A stretch of DNA of 64,000 nt, taken from contig JAMDCQ010000013.1 in assembly GCA_023488905.1 (NCBI GenBank), positions 124,001 through 188,000 of the forward strand, given 5' to 3'. The translations under genes and the position numbers were made by a program. The notes beneath the pieces are model-generated. The model searched no databases and had not been told where the DNA came from. It saw only the letters and a list, made by a program, of their open reading frames with translations. Source of the stretch: Candidatus Bathyarchaeota archaeon (GTDB lineage Archaea > Thermoproteota > Bathyarchaeia > Bathyarchaeales > Bathycorpusculaceae). Below are positions 9,365 through 17,790 of the stretch, piece after piece. How positions within the stretch are numbered: position 1 is the first letter of the stretch; the number at the start of each line of letters is the position of its first letter.

Positions 9365-10639
9365 ATGAAACAAAAAGCCGCTTGTGTTTTAATACTGCTT
9401 TCATTCATTTTTTGCATACTTTACGCTAAACCTGTAGAGGGTCAATCGCAAAATAATCTTGTCATAAACGCTGACGGTACAGTAACGCCCTCAACCGCAC
9501 CAATACAGAAAGAAGGCGATAGCTATACGTTAACTGGCGATGTTATAGGCAGCATATCCATACTAAAAAGTGACCTGATCTTTAACGGCAACGGATATTC
9601 TCTCATAGCCATAGGAGATTTACGCCATGGGCGAGAGGGACTAACAGTAGGCTTAGATGCCTATTCTTCGCCGCCTGTTCTAACAGGTGCAACTAACGTA
9701 ACCATAAAGAACCTAAATGTCAACGGCGGCATCTTCGGCATTTCCTTCATCAACACCACAAACTCCACAATCACCAATAACACAGTAACTGGAACAGGGA
9801 ATGGCTATTATTCAATACAACAACAAAGCGCAGGAATCTACCTTGAACGGGGAAACATGAACGTAGTTAAGGGCAATACAATATCGAACAACTACAACGG
9901 CATAATATGTGTTGAAACAACAAATAACCTAATTGTTGAAAACAGGATAGCTGGCTGCACTAACCCTTGGGGCTCATCGGTAGGTCTTGCTTTCTGGGAT
10001 GCCCCAAACAATAGGGTTTACCATAATAATTTTCTCTACAATGAGGTTAATGCATATGGCGGCGTAACTGTAGGTGTCGTGGGAACAGCGCCTTTAGCAA
10101 ATAATAGTTGGAGTAATGGTTTTCCAGATGGTGGCAACTACTGGAGCGACTACAAAACAAAATATCCTAATGCTGCCGAGTTGAATGGTTCAGGGATCGG
10201 CGATGTAGCTTATCAGATTGACGCCAATAATCAAGACGGTTATCCACTTCTCGAACCATTCAACAGCACTCTTTATGCAATCAGAACCAGTCCACCAAAA
10301 ATAGCCATATCGACGCTGGCAGACCAGACGTACAATGATTCTAACGTGCCTTTACTATTTACAACAAACAAAGAGATAGAATGGGCAGGTTATAGTCTTG
10401 ATGGACAATCAAACGTTACCCTAAGCGGTAATGGAACCTTAACTAACGTTCCCAACGGGGTCCATACTGTTACTGTATATGCTAATGATACCTTTGGCAA
10501 CATGGGTGCGGAAACGTTTAGTTTCGCGGTTGCGGTGCCTGAGGTTTTTCCCGTCGCAGCTGTCGTGGCTGTTTTGGGTATGTCAGCGGTTGCAGTTGGA
10601 GTCGGTTTGGCTGTTTACTTTAAGAGGCGACGCCGTTAA
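9365..10639 (+). CDS. NosD-like parallel beta-helix surface protein
   Basis: About 424 residues. A signal peptide (CVLILLSFIFCILYAKPVEG) leads into right-handed beta-helix repeats rich in N-T-I-x-N patterns (NVTIKNLNVNGGIFGISF, STITNNTVTGTGNGYY, NVVKGNTISNNYNGI). The NosD-type motif NYWSDY lies near residue 260. An Ig/Big-like domain (about 310-395) and a C-terminal transmembrane helix before KRRRR anchor it outside the cell. Such proteins are common archaeal surface or carbohydrate-binding proteins. A copper role should not be assumed from the NosD name. ATG 9365 was chosen over the in-frame GTG at 9356. It is divergent from the secreted-protein gene at 9291, with a 73-bp shared promoter region. 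Confidence 0.8.
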   Translation: MKQKAACVLILLSFIFCILYAKPVEGQSQNNLVINADGTVTPSTAPIQKEGDSYTLTGDVIGSISILKSDLIFNGNGYSLIAIGDLRHGREGLTVGLDAYSSPPVLTGATNVTIKNLNVNGGIFGISFINTTNSTITNNTVTGTGNGYYSIQQQSAGIYLERGNMNVVKGNTISNNYNGIICVETTNNLIVENRIAGCTNPWGSSVGLAFWDAPNNRVYHNNFLYNEVNAYGGVTVGVVGTAPLANNSWSNGFPDGGNYWSDYKTKYPNAAELNGSGIGDVAYQIDANNQDGYPLLEPFNSTLYAIRTSPPKIAISTLADQTYNDSNVPLLFTTNKEIEWAGYSLDGQSNVTLSGNGTLTNVPNGVHTVTVYANDTFGNMGAETFSFAVAVPEVFPVAAVVAVLGMSAVAVGVGLAVYFKRRRR

Positions 10640-10763
10640 CGGGGTCTTTGGGAAATGGTAGTTTCGGTGTATTTTTTGGCAGGATTAAAATTCCGCTCAC
10701 ACACATAGGAAGGAAAAACCTTTTTAGCCATAACCCGAAGCAAACAAAGATGGCCAGATGGGT

Positions 10764-11585
10764 TTATGGGTTCCAGTGCTTGGCCAACGCGTCAAGCGCG
10801 CTGTCGAAGAGGTAATCTTCCGGCACCACATCTACTTTGACTTTGAGTTCTCGGAGAGCTTCAGCTGTGGTGGGTCCGATGGCGACAACAGTGACTTTTT
10901 CAGCGACAATTTTACGCAGTGTCTCCATTGGGACTTTTTCGGTGAGCATTTTAAAGATGTTTTTGGCACTCAACCCGCTGCCAAACAAAACGGCGTTTAT
11001 GCGACCGCTGATCAAGTCGTCATAGAACTTGGTTTTTAGCGCTTCGTCCACTGGTAATCCTGACTCATAAACGTAGATTTCCTCCACATCCGCACCCAAT
11101 TCCCGCAGTTGGTTGGTTAGGGTTGGGGTTGCGTTGCTGGTTCGGGGTATGCGGATTTTTTTGCCCTTGAGGTTTTTGCCTTGGAACACTTCGAGTAAGC
11201 CTTCGCTGCTGTATTTCTGCGGAACCAAATCCACACGTACGCCTGCGTCTTTTAGGGCTTCGGCTGTTTTTGGTCCAACCCCTATGGTGAAGGCTTTTTT
11301 GAGCCCCTCATACAACTGTCGGGTCTGCCCTATTTCTTCTGCTGCACTGAAGAGGTATTTGACGCCGTTAGTACTCATCAAAATAATATAGTCCACTGTG
11401 CCCGCGTGGAGTTCGGCGATGAATTTTTTCATGGGTTCGGGGTTGCTTAGGGGTTTGATTTCTATGGCTGGGATGTAGTAGGGAACGCCGCCTTTTGCCC
11501 TGATTAGTGTGCCTGCTTCTTCAGCCTGTCCAGCGGGGCGGGTGATGGCGACGACTCTGCCTTTTAGAGGGGTTGCTTGAACCAT
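10764..11585 (-). CDS. hemD: uroporphyrinogen-III synthase
   Basis: Cyclises hydroxymethylbilane to uroporphyrinogen III with inversion of ring D. 273 residues in the two-lobed HemD layout. The first lobe begins RVVAITRPAGQAEEAG. The hinge contains IRIPRTSNATPTLTNQL near residue 145 and EIYVYESGLPVDE near 170. The final lobe has VVAIGPTTAEALRE near 240. Low sequence conservation is usual for HemD, so assignment rests on these motifs and on position. It is the last gene of the leftward tetrapyrrole operon and overlaps cobA by 22 bp, implying coupled translation. Confidence 0.92.
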   Translation of the reverse strand: MVQATPLKGRVVAITRPAGQAEEAGTLIRAKGGVPYYIPAIEIKPLSNPEPMKKFIAELHAGTVDYIILMSTNGVKYLFSAAEEIGQTRQLYEGLKKAFTIGVGPKTAEALKDAGVRVDLVPQKYSSEGLLEVFQGKNLKGKKIRIPRTSNATPTLTNQLRELGADVEEIYVYESGLPVDEALKTKFYDDLISGRINAVLFGSGLSAKNIFKMLTEKVPMETLRKIVAEKVTVVAIGPTTAEALRELKVKVDVVPEDYLFDSALDALAKHWNP

Positions 11586-12319
11586 GCGAGTTTCCTGCCT
11601 AAGGTTGCGACTTCGCCGATGAGGATGACTGAGGGCGGCTTGATTTGCTGCTTTTCAGCTTCTTTGATGATTGTGCCTAAGGTGGCAATGAGTGTGCGCT
11701 GCTGTGGAAGGGTTCCTGACTCTATCATGGCGACTGGTTTCTGTGGAGTGATGCCGCCTGCCAGCAGTTTGCCGACGATGCCCTCCAAGGATTCGACGCC
11801 CATCAAGATGACCATGGTGTCCACGGCGTTGGCGATTTTTACCCAGTCTATGGATTTTTCTGCGTCGCCCGCTCGGTGACCCGTAATTATAGCCATGGAT
11901 GCTGCATAATCCCTGTGAGTAAGCGGTATGCCAGCGTACATTGGAGCCGCAACAGAAGAACTGACACCGGGCACAATCTCGAATTCGATGCCCTCCGCGA
12001 CCAGCGCCTCAGCTTCTTCGCCGCCTCGCCCGAAAATGAAGGGGTCGCCGCCTTTGAGCCGCACGACTTTGCCGCCTTCTTTGGCTTTCTCTATGATTAT
12101 GTTTGTGATTTGGTCTTGTGGCACCTCATGTAGGCCAGTGCGTTTACCAACGAAGATGCGTTCGGCTTTGGCGGGTGCCATGTTGAGGATTTCGTCGCTG
12201 ACGCCTAAGCGGTCATAGATTAGCACGTCGGCTTGTTTGATAACTTCAACAGCCTTAACTGTGAGCAGTTTAGGGTCGCCTGGACCCGCGCCTACGAGGT
12301 AGACTTTACCATACGCCAT
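11564..12319 (-). CDS. cobA: uroporphyrinogen-III C-methyltransferase (SUMT)
   Basis: Transfers two methyl groups from S-adenosylmethionine to C2 and C7 of uroporphyrinogen III to give precorrin-2, committing the pathway to corrinoid or siroheme. 251 residues of the tetrapyrrole methylase fold. VYLVGAGPGDPKLLTVKA opens the protein, and GGDPFIFGRGGEEAEAL near residue 87 and PGVSSSVAAPMYAGIPLTHR near 117 are the SUMT signatures. It is a stand-alone SUMT, not fused to HemD or to the dehydrogenase. ATG start; it overlaps hemC by 14 bp upstream. Confidence 0.97.
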   Translation of the reverse strand: MAYGKVYLVGAGPGDPKLLTVKAVEVIKQADVLIYDRLGVSDEILNMAPAKAERIFVGKRTGLHEVPQDQITNIIIEKAKEGGKVVRLKGGDPFIFGRGGEEAEALVAEGIEFEIVPGVSSSVAAPMYAGIPLTHRDYAASMAIITGHRAGDAEKSIDWVKIANAVDTMVILMGVESLEGIVGKLLAGGITPQKPVAMIESGTLPQQRTLIATLGTIIKEAEKQQIKPPSVILIGEVATLGRKLAWFKQPL

Positions 12320-13241
12320 ACTTTTCTCTCCACTCCTTCTCGAACTCTTTTGCGCCCTGTGCTATGAGGTCTTCGCCGACTCTGGCTCCGAGTTCCTGAG
12401 CCTGCGTAAGGGTGCCTTTTGCTGACGCACTGATTTTTCTGCGGTCATTAAGCGAGAAAATGCTGCCATATAGGGTCAAGTTGTCGCCGTCTGCTTTGCC
12501 GACTGCGCCGATGGGAACGCGGCAGCCGCCCTCCAGCTTCAAGACGAGGCTGCGCTCGGCGGTAATCTCGGCGCGTGCTCCCTTGTCCTCGACAGAGTGC
12601 AGAATTTTGATAACTTCAGTGTTGCCTTCTTTGGCGACTATGGCTATTGCGCCTTGCCCCGCGGCTGAGGGGAACTGGTCAAGTGAGAGCCGCTCAGTCA
12701 TTTCGCCAGTTATATCCATGCGCTCCAATCCTGCTTCCGCGAGGACTATACCCGCGATTTCGCCTTTTTTGACTTTGCCAATTCGGGTGTCGATGTTGCC
12801 GCGGATGGGGTCAACTTGGAGGTCGGGGCGGAGGTACTTGAGTTCTGCTAGGCGTCTGAGGCTGCCTGTGCCTACAACTGCGCCTTTTGGCAGTTCTGCG
12901 AGTTTAACTCGGTTCTTAGAGATGAAAACGTCACAGGGCGAATCTCGTTTGGGAATCGCCGCCAAAACGGTGCCTGCCTGCTGTTCCACGATGGGCACAT
13001 CTTTGAGGCTGTGAACTGCCAAATCGACTTCGCCGCTGACGACTTGCTGATCAATTTCTTTTTCGAAAATTCCCTTGCAGTCGATGCTGAAAAGCGGTTT
13101 GCCGTGTTCTTTGTCGCCGATGGTGTGGATGATTTTGACTTCGAATTCCACGGTGGGGTTTTTGGTTTTTATCCAGTCCAGCGTGCGGTTTGTCTGTGCA
13201 AGGGCAAGTTTGCTGCCTCTGGTTCCGACGGTTAGCTTCAT
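12306..13241 (-). CDS. hemC: porphobilinogen deaminase (hydroxymethylbilane synthase)
   Basis: Polymerises four porphobilinogens into hydroxymethylbilane. 311 residues from ATG 13241 (MKLTVGTRGSKLALAQT). The protein carries DLAVHSLKDVP near residue 80, GTGSLRRLAEL near 126, RGNIDTRIGKV near 148 and the cofactor-binding Cys in LEGGCRVPIGA near 240, which covalently holds the dipyrromethane primer. Overlaps with neighbours on both sides (4 bp with hemL, 14 bp with cobA) show a tightly coupled operon. Confidence 0.97.
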   Translation of the reverse strand: MKLTVGTRGSKLALAQTNRTLDWIKTKNPTVEFEVKIIHTIGDKEHGKPLFSIDCKGIFEKEIDQQVVSGEVDLAVHSLKDVPIVEQQAGTVLAAIPKRDSPCDVFISKNRVKLAELPKGAVVGTGSLRRLAELKYLRPDLQVDPIRGNIDTRIGKVKKGEIAGIVLAEAGLERMDITGEMTERLSLDQFPSAAGQGAIAIVAKEGNTEVIKILHSVEDKGARAEITAERSLVLKLEGGCRVPIGAVGKADGDNLTLYGSIFSLNDRRKISASAKGTLTQAQELGARVGEDLIAQGAKEFEKEWREKYGVW

Positions 13242-14539
13242 GGGGTTTTCCTCGTTTTCGCAGCCGCAGAAAGCGCTTTGTCGAAGGCGTTTATGGTGAA
13301 TTTTAGGTCGTCTTCGGTGTGGGCGGCTGATAGGAAGCAGGTTTCGTATTGGGATGGCGGAATAAACACGCCTTCCTTGAGCAGTTCGCGGAAGTAGGCG
13401 GTGAACATGGCTGCGTCGCTGTGTTTGGCGCAGGCGTAGTTGGTGACGGCGTTTTTTGTGAAGAAGATTTGGTAGAGTGAGGCGATGCTGTAGACCTGCG
13501 CGGGGAGCTTGTGTTGGGTGGATAGGTCGGTTAGGGCTGCTTTGAGTGCGGAGGCGTTCTTTTCGAGTTTGGGGTAGATTTGGTTTTTGTTCTTGTTTAG
13601 GTAAGTGAGAATCGTGAAGCCTGCCGTCGCCGACACGGGGTTGCCGCTGAATGTGCCTGCTTGGTAGACTTTGCCGACTGGGCTGATGTTTTGCATGATT
13701 TCTTTTTTGCCGCCAAACGCCGCCAACGGAAAACCTCCGCCGAGCACTTTGCCCAGCGTGGCCATGTCGGGTTTGATGTTGAAGTATTCTTGTGCCCCGC
13801 CTAGTGCTAAACGGAACCCTGTGATGATTTCGTCAAAAATCAGAACGGCACCGTTTTGGGCTGTGATTTTTCTTAGGCTGGATAAGTAGTCTTTTTTGGG
13901 TAGAATTAAGCCCACGTTTCCCATAACAGGCTCAACAATCACTGCCGCGATGTCGCCGCCCTCATTCTTGAACATTGTTTCCAGCGCTTCTACGTCGTTG
14001 TAGGGCAACACAATCGTATTCCTTGTTGTCTCCTCAGGAATACCCAGCGAGTTTGGCGCTCCAAAAGTCGCTGCACCCGACCCAGCTTTAACCAACACGT
14101 TGTCGTGGCTACCGTGGAAGCAGCCATCGAATTTTATGATTTTTTTGCGACCTGTGTAACCTCTGGCGGCTCGGACGGCATGCATAGTGGCTTCTGTTCC
14201 TGTGCTGACTAGGCGCATCATTTCCATGCAGGGCGAAGCTTTGCTGATTTGTTCGGCGAATTTAACTTCCAACTCCGTGGGAGCGCCATAAAGGGTGCCT
14301 TTTGACAACTGCGCCTTAACAGCCTCAAGGATTTCGCTGTTCGCATGCCCTAGTAGCAACGCACCGTAAGCCATGCAGTAATCTACGTATTTTTTGCCCT
14401 CTGCGTCGAAGAGTTTGGAACCATGTGCGCACTCGACGAAGAATGGGTAAGGTTCGAAGGCGCGGACGGGGCTGTTTACGCCGCCGGGCAGGGTTTTTTT
14501 GGCTCTTTCAAAGAGCGCTTTAGATTTGGAGCCAGTCAA
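13238..14539 (-). CDS. hemL: glutamate-1-semialdehyde 2,1-aminomutase
   Basis: PLP enzyme that turns glutamate-1-semialdehyde, the product of HemA, into 5-aminolevulinate. 433 residues from a TTG at 14539. Visible are the GGVNSPVRAFEP N-terminus, the FDEIITGFRLA aspartate region near residue 240, and the PLP lysine in TLGKVLGGGFPLAAFGG near 266. The protein shows the full length typical of HemL rather than of other class-III aminotransferases. It sits one base from hemB on its upstream side. Together with hemA across the divergent promoter it gives the C5 route to ALA. Confidence 0.96.
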   Translation of the reverse strand: MTGSKSKALFERAKKTLPGGVNSPVRAFEPYPFFVECAHGSKLFDAEGKKYVDYCMAYGALLLGHANSEILEAVKAQLSKGTLYGAPTELEVKFAEQISKASPCMEMMRLVSTGTEATMHAVRAARGYTGRKKIIKFDGCFHGSHDNVLVKAGSGAATFGAPNSLGIPEETTRNTIVLPYNDVEALETMFKNEGGDIAAVIVEPVMGNVGLILPKKDYLSSLRKITAQNGAVLIFDEIITGFRLALGGAQEYFNIKPDMATLGKVLGGGFPLAAFGGKKEIMQNISPVGKVYQAGTFSGNPVSATAGFTILTYLNKNKNQIYPKLEKNASALKAALTDLSTQHKLPAQVYSIASLYQIFFTKNAVTNYACAKHSDAAMFTAYFRELLKEGVFIPPSQYETCFLSAAHTEDDLKFTINAFDKALSAAAKTRKTP

Positions 14540-14540
14540 G

Positions 14541-15515
14541 TTAAGTCAACCATGATTTTGCGTCTTTTGCGTGGTAGGTGATGATGAGGTCTGCGCCTGC
14601 GCGTTTCATGCCGATGAGGATTTCGCGGGTTATGGTTTTTTCGTCTATCCACCCGTTGGCTGCGGCAGCTTTGACCATACTATATTCGCCACTGACATTG
14701 TAGGCAACGATAGGCACGTTGAAATTGGCTTTTGCAAGAGCGATAATGTCGAGGTAGGCAAGAGCGGGTTTAACCATAATCATGTCCGCGCCTTCCGCAA
14801 TGTCAAGCTCCATTTCGCGCAGCGCCTCTTGTGGGCTACCCTGACTCATCTGGTAGCTGCGGCGGTTGCCAAACTTTGGGGTAGATTCAGCAGCCTCGCG
14901 GAAAGGTCCGTAAAAGCCTGAGGCATATTTCGCGGCGTACGCCATGATTGGGGTTTGGTCGTAGCCTGCTTCGTCGAGGGCTTCTCGGATTGTAGCGATT
15001 TGACCATCCATCATCGCAGAGGGCGCAACTATGTCCACACCTGCCTCGGCGTAACTCACTGCAATTCTGCCCAAAAGCTCCAGTGTGGAGTCGTTTTGGA
15101 TTTCGCCGTCTTTGACGATGCCGCAGTGGCCGTGGCTCATGTACTCGCAGAGGCAAACGTCGCTGATGACGACGAGTTCGTCTCCGCAGGCTTTTTTGAG
15201 TTCGCGGATAGCTTTCTGGACGACGCCGTCCGTTGCGTAGGCGGATATGCCTTCCTCGTCTTTTTTGGCGGGTATCCCGAAGAGCAGCACGCTTTTGACG
15301 CCCTGCGCTAAGGCGGCTTTGCCTTCGGCGGCGACCTGCGAAAGCGGCACCCGTGTATAGCCAGGCATGGAAGTTATGGGCACGTGTTTTTTGATGCCTT
15401 CTTCGACGAAAATCGGGTAAATCAGGTTGCTGGGGTTGAGGTGGATTTGGTTTAGCATTTCACGCATGGCTGCGGTTCTGCGCAGTCGCCTCATTCGAAC
15501 AGTTGGAAAACTCAT
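14541..15515 (-). CDS. hemB: delta-aminolevulinic acid dehydratase (porphobilinogen synthase)
   Basis: Condenses two ALA molecules to porphobilinogen. 324 residues from ATG 15515. The cysteine-rich metal site DVCLCEYMSHGHCG near residue 120 indicates a zinc-dependent enzyme. The two catalytic lysines are in YAAKYASGFYGPFREAAES near 195 and in DMIMVKPALAYLD near 250, and YNVSGEYSM follows. The gene overlaps the upstream precorrin-2 dehydrogenase gene by 4 bp (ATGA type) and is followed one base later by hemL. Confidence 0.97.
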   Translation of the reverse strand: MSFPTVRMRRLRRTAAMREMLNQIHLNPSNLIYPIFVEEGIKKHVPITSMPGYTRVPLSQVAAEGKAALAQGVKSVLLFGIPAKKDEEGISAYATDGVVQKAIRELKKACGDELVVISDVCLCEYMSHGHCGIVKDGEIQNDSTLELLGRIAVSYAEAGVDIVAPSAMMDGQIATIREALDEAGYDQTPIMAYAAKYASGFYGPFREAAESTPKFGNRRSYQMSQGSPQEALREMELDIAEGADMIMVKPALAYLDIIALAKANFNVPIVAYNVSGEYSMVKAAAANGWIDEKTITREILIGMKRAGADLIITYHAKDAKSWLT

Positions 15516-16168
15516 TTTTCGTTTGCTCCCTTTTCTAATAATTGGATTGCTATTTCTTCTGCCTCGGCAGTTTTGCCTTCGGAGAGGGCTTTTTTGATAT
15601 TTTCATTATTGAGTATTTCGTAGAGTATTTTGCTTCTTTCTTTTTGGTCAACAACTTTGCCCTTCAATGCGGCGCGGGCTTTCTCTTGCAGCTGAATCGC
15701 CAGCAAATCTTGGGGAGTAATCAATTTCTCGACACGCTCCCGCAGCACATGAGCCATGGCGGGGCTTTTGCCGCCTGTGGAAACCGCGATCTTCACGGCC
15801 CCAACATGAGCCACCGCAGGCAAAATGAAGTCACTGACCTCTGGGTTATCCACTGCATAAACCATGCAGCCATAATGTTTGGCGGCTTTAACCATCTCAA
15901 GATTGAGGGCACTGTTGTTTGTGGCTGCCAAGAGCACATGTGGTTTTGGGCTGAGATTGTCAACGAATACTTGGGCATCCTTGATGCCTGTCTTGAGCAA
16001 GGCAACCCTTTTTTCTTCTCCAAGCTTTTGGATTTCACTGGAGAAGTCTCTGCTAATCACCCAAATCTTCGCCCCAGAATCCAAGAAACCCTGAATTTTT
16101 CGTGTTGCTTCTGCGCCTCCGCCGATTACCATGACGGCTTTGCCGTTGAGTTTTAGGTCGATTAGCAC
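15512..16168 (-). CDS. precorrin-2 dehydrogenase (siroheme synthase N-terminal type)
   Basis: Oxidises precorrin-2 to sirohydrochlorin with NAD+, providing the substrate for cobalt insertion by CbiX. 218 residues. It has the Rossmann motif VMVIGGGAEATRKIQGFL near residue 13, VISRDFS at the end of the second strand, AATNNSALNLEM near 82 and the dehydrogenase/chelatase signature VSDFILPAVAHVGAVKIAVS near 110, then GGKSPAMAHVLRE. The methyltransferase part of CysG is absent; that role is filled by the separate cobA. It corresponds to Met8p/SirC/CysG-N. Placement between hemB and the amidotransferase gene supports corrinoid use. Confidence 0.93.
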   Translation of the reverse strand: MLIDLKLNGKAVMVIGGGAEATRKIQGFLDSGAKIWVISRDFSSEIQKLGEEKRVALLKTGIKDAQVFVDNLSPKPHVLLAATNNSALNLEMVKAAKHYGCMVYAVDNPEVSDFILPAVAHVGAVKIAVSTGGKSPAMAHVLRERVEKLITPQDLLAIQLQEKARAALKGKVVDQKERSKILYEILNNENIKKALSEGKTAEAEEIAIQLLEKGANEK

Positions 16169-17727
16169 TTTTCTTGGTTGCCACCTTGTGAAGGGTTAAG
16201 GCTGTAGTGGGTTATGAGGTTTTTGAATTTAGCTGTCAGGGCGTCATAATCGATTTTAGCGGGTTTGGGTGGAGCCGCAACTTTTGTGATTAGGTCTATG
16301 TTGAGGCTTTTTTCGATTGCTTTAATTGCTTGTGCACAGAAGTCTTCGTAACGAATTTCGATCTCGGGAATCATTCCGCGGTGCTCCAAATTTAACCTCG
16401 GAACCATACCCAGCAGTTGCACGCCGACTTTTGCAAACGCCTGCTGCATCATGGCAACGGTTTCTTTGGTCAGGTAGCTAACATGCAGCTTGTTCAAGAT
16501 CACGCCAGTCGTGTTTACGCCTAGACTCTGGAGGACAACAATGTTGCTGAGGGTATCCAGTAGGGCGCCTTCTAAGCCTTCTTGGTCGCAGGCTACCACC
16601 AGAACTGTGGATGCACCCAACGTCGCTGCTACTTCAACAGTGGACATGGGTCGCTTGTATTTGTCGTTGAGTAAACCTGTGAATGCGTTCATGGCGCCTT
16701 CGACAAGCAGGAAATTGTAGTCTTTGCTGGCTTCTTTGATGGCTTGTTCGGGTGGCATCCAGCCGCTTTGCCCCACCGCTATGGAGGAGTATTCCTTCAC
16801 GGGTTCTTTGATTAGATAGAGGGAGGGGACGGCGTCTCGTATGTCTCCGCCGACTTTGATTACGCCCACTTTGTACCCGCGTTTTTTGAGGGCACCAGCG
16901 ATGCCTGTTACCACAAAGGTTTTTCCTGAGCCGCTGCCCAATGCCGTGACCAAAAGGAGTTTCGGGACTTTTTCTTTGATTGGAGGTTGTTGGCGTATGC
17001 CCGTGGATATGCCGACTTCGCCTTTTATGTTCTCCAATAGTTTAGCGTTAGCTGCTTTGATGGCGGCGAGGTCGGTTTGGTTCATGTCGAGGGAGCTCAT
17101 GATGCTCTGCGTGATTGTGGGGTTATTGTCCAGCAAGCCGTGGATGAAGATGCCGACTACGTTGCCGCTTTTGTTTGCGACACCGGAGATGAGGTCTTTG
17201 CCTTTTCCGAAGTAGTTGACGTGTTTGGCGTGAGTGATTAGGATGGGTTTAGAATCGCCATGAAGTTTGATTTCGCCGTAGGTGTGACAGTGGAAACCTG
17301 TGACTTGTTTACCAACTTCCCTTGTAAGAAAACTCTTGTCCACTATGTCAGCTGTTACGCGGTCAGTGCAGATAAGTGGCTTGAATTCTGCGTCAAGCAA
17401 CCCTAAGCCTTCACGTTTAACCGGGATGGTTGAGAGGCGCCCGACATCGGTTTCTTTGGCGAGAACCTGAAAGCCTGAGCAGATACCGAGCACATATTTG
17501 CCTGACTCCGCCATCTTGATGATTTCGCGGGTAACCGCTGGGTTGACACTTTGTGACTCGACGAGGCTGCCTCCGGGGATGATTAGCATATCTAAAACTT
17601 CGCTTGCAGACTTGCCATCTACTTTTGCGTCGGCGCAAACCAAGTCCGTGGGGAGATTTCCGAAGTCTTCGAAGCAGGGAAGTGCGCCTGGGAGGTAAAT
17701 TAAGCCGATTCTGGTGTGTAAAGTCAT
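16162..17727 (-). CDS. CobB/CobQ-type amidotransferase with reversed domain order (GATase then ATPase)
   Basis: 521 residues in two parts. Residues 1-235 are a glutamine-amidotransferase domain: LIIPGGSLVES near 48, nucleophile Cys83 in GICSGFQVLA, and His196 in GIFIHGLLDN. Residues 250-500 are a dethiobiotin-synthetase-like ATPase with P-loop ALGSGSGKT (262-270), then VIKVGGDIRD and FLLVEGAMNAF. Canonical CbiA and CbiP have the ATPase first and the GATase second; here the order is swapped. A role amidating the corrin ring (as a cbiA or cbiP substitute) is inferred from context. No canonical cbiA or cbiP occurs in this window. It overlaps the dehydrogenase gene by 7 bp and shares a promoter region with hemA. 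Confidence 0.8.
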   Translation of the reverse strand: MTLHTRIGLIYLPGALPCFEDFGNLPTDLVCADAKVDGKSASEVLDMLIIPGGSLVESQSVNPAVTREIIKMAESGKYVLGICSGFQVLAKETDVGRLSTIPVKREGLGLLDAEFKPLICTDRVTADIVDKSFLTREVGKQVTGFHCHTYGEIKLHGDSKPILITHAKHVNYFGKGKDLISGVANKSGNVVGIFIHGLLDNNPTITQSIMSSLDMNQTDLAAIKAANAKLLENIKGEVGISTGIRQQPPIKEKVPKLLLVTALGSGSGKTFVVTGIAGALKKRGYKVGVIKVGGDIRDAVPSLYLIKEPVKEYSSIAVGQSGWMPPEQAIKEASKDYNFLLVEGAMNAFTGLLNDKYKRPMSTVEVAATLGASTVLVVACDQEGLEGALLDTLSNIVVLQSLGVNTTGVILNKLHVSYLTKETVAMMQQAFAKVGVQLLGMVPRLNLEHRGMIPEIEIRYEDFCAQAIKAIEKSLNIDLITKVAAPPKPAKIDYDALTAKFKNLITHYSLNPSQGGNQEKC

Positions 17728-17757
17728 CCGTGGGCCCCGTCGGGTAGTTTACCGTAA

Positions 17758-17775
17758 ATGTTATATTTAAGCTGG
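17758..17775. promoter_or_regulatory. shared divergent TATA element of the corrinoid clusters
   Basis: GTTATATTTAAG at about 17760-17771 reads as a TATA box on the plus strand and as CTTAAATATAAC on the minus strand. On the plus strand it lies about 25 bases before ATG 17791 of hemA, which predicts leaderless or near-leaderless transcription. On the minus strand it lies about 35-40 bases before ATG 17727. One near-palindromic box may therefore serve both operons. Base reading is direct; promoter function is inferred. Confidence 0.55.
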
Positions 17776-17790
17776 TCGGTTTATCCATCC

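Noticed and set aside
9365-10639. Copper-insertion (NosD) function for the beta-helix protein
   Set aside because: No nitrous-oxide reductase genes nearby; the NosD label reflects only the shared beta-helix repeats.
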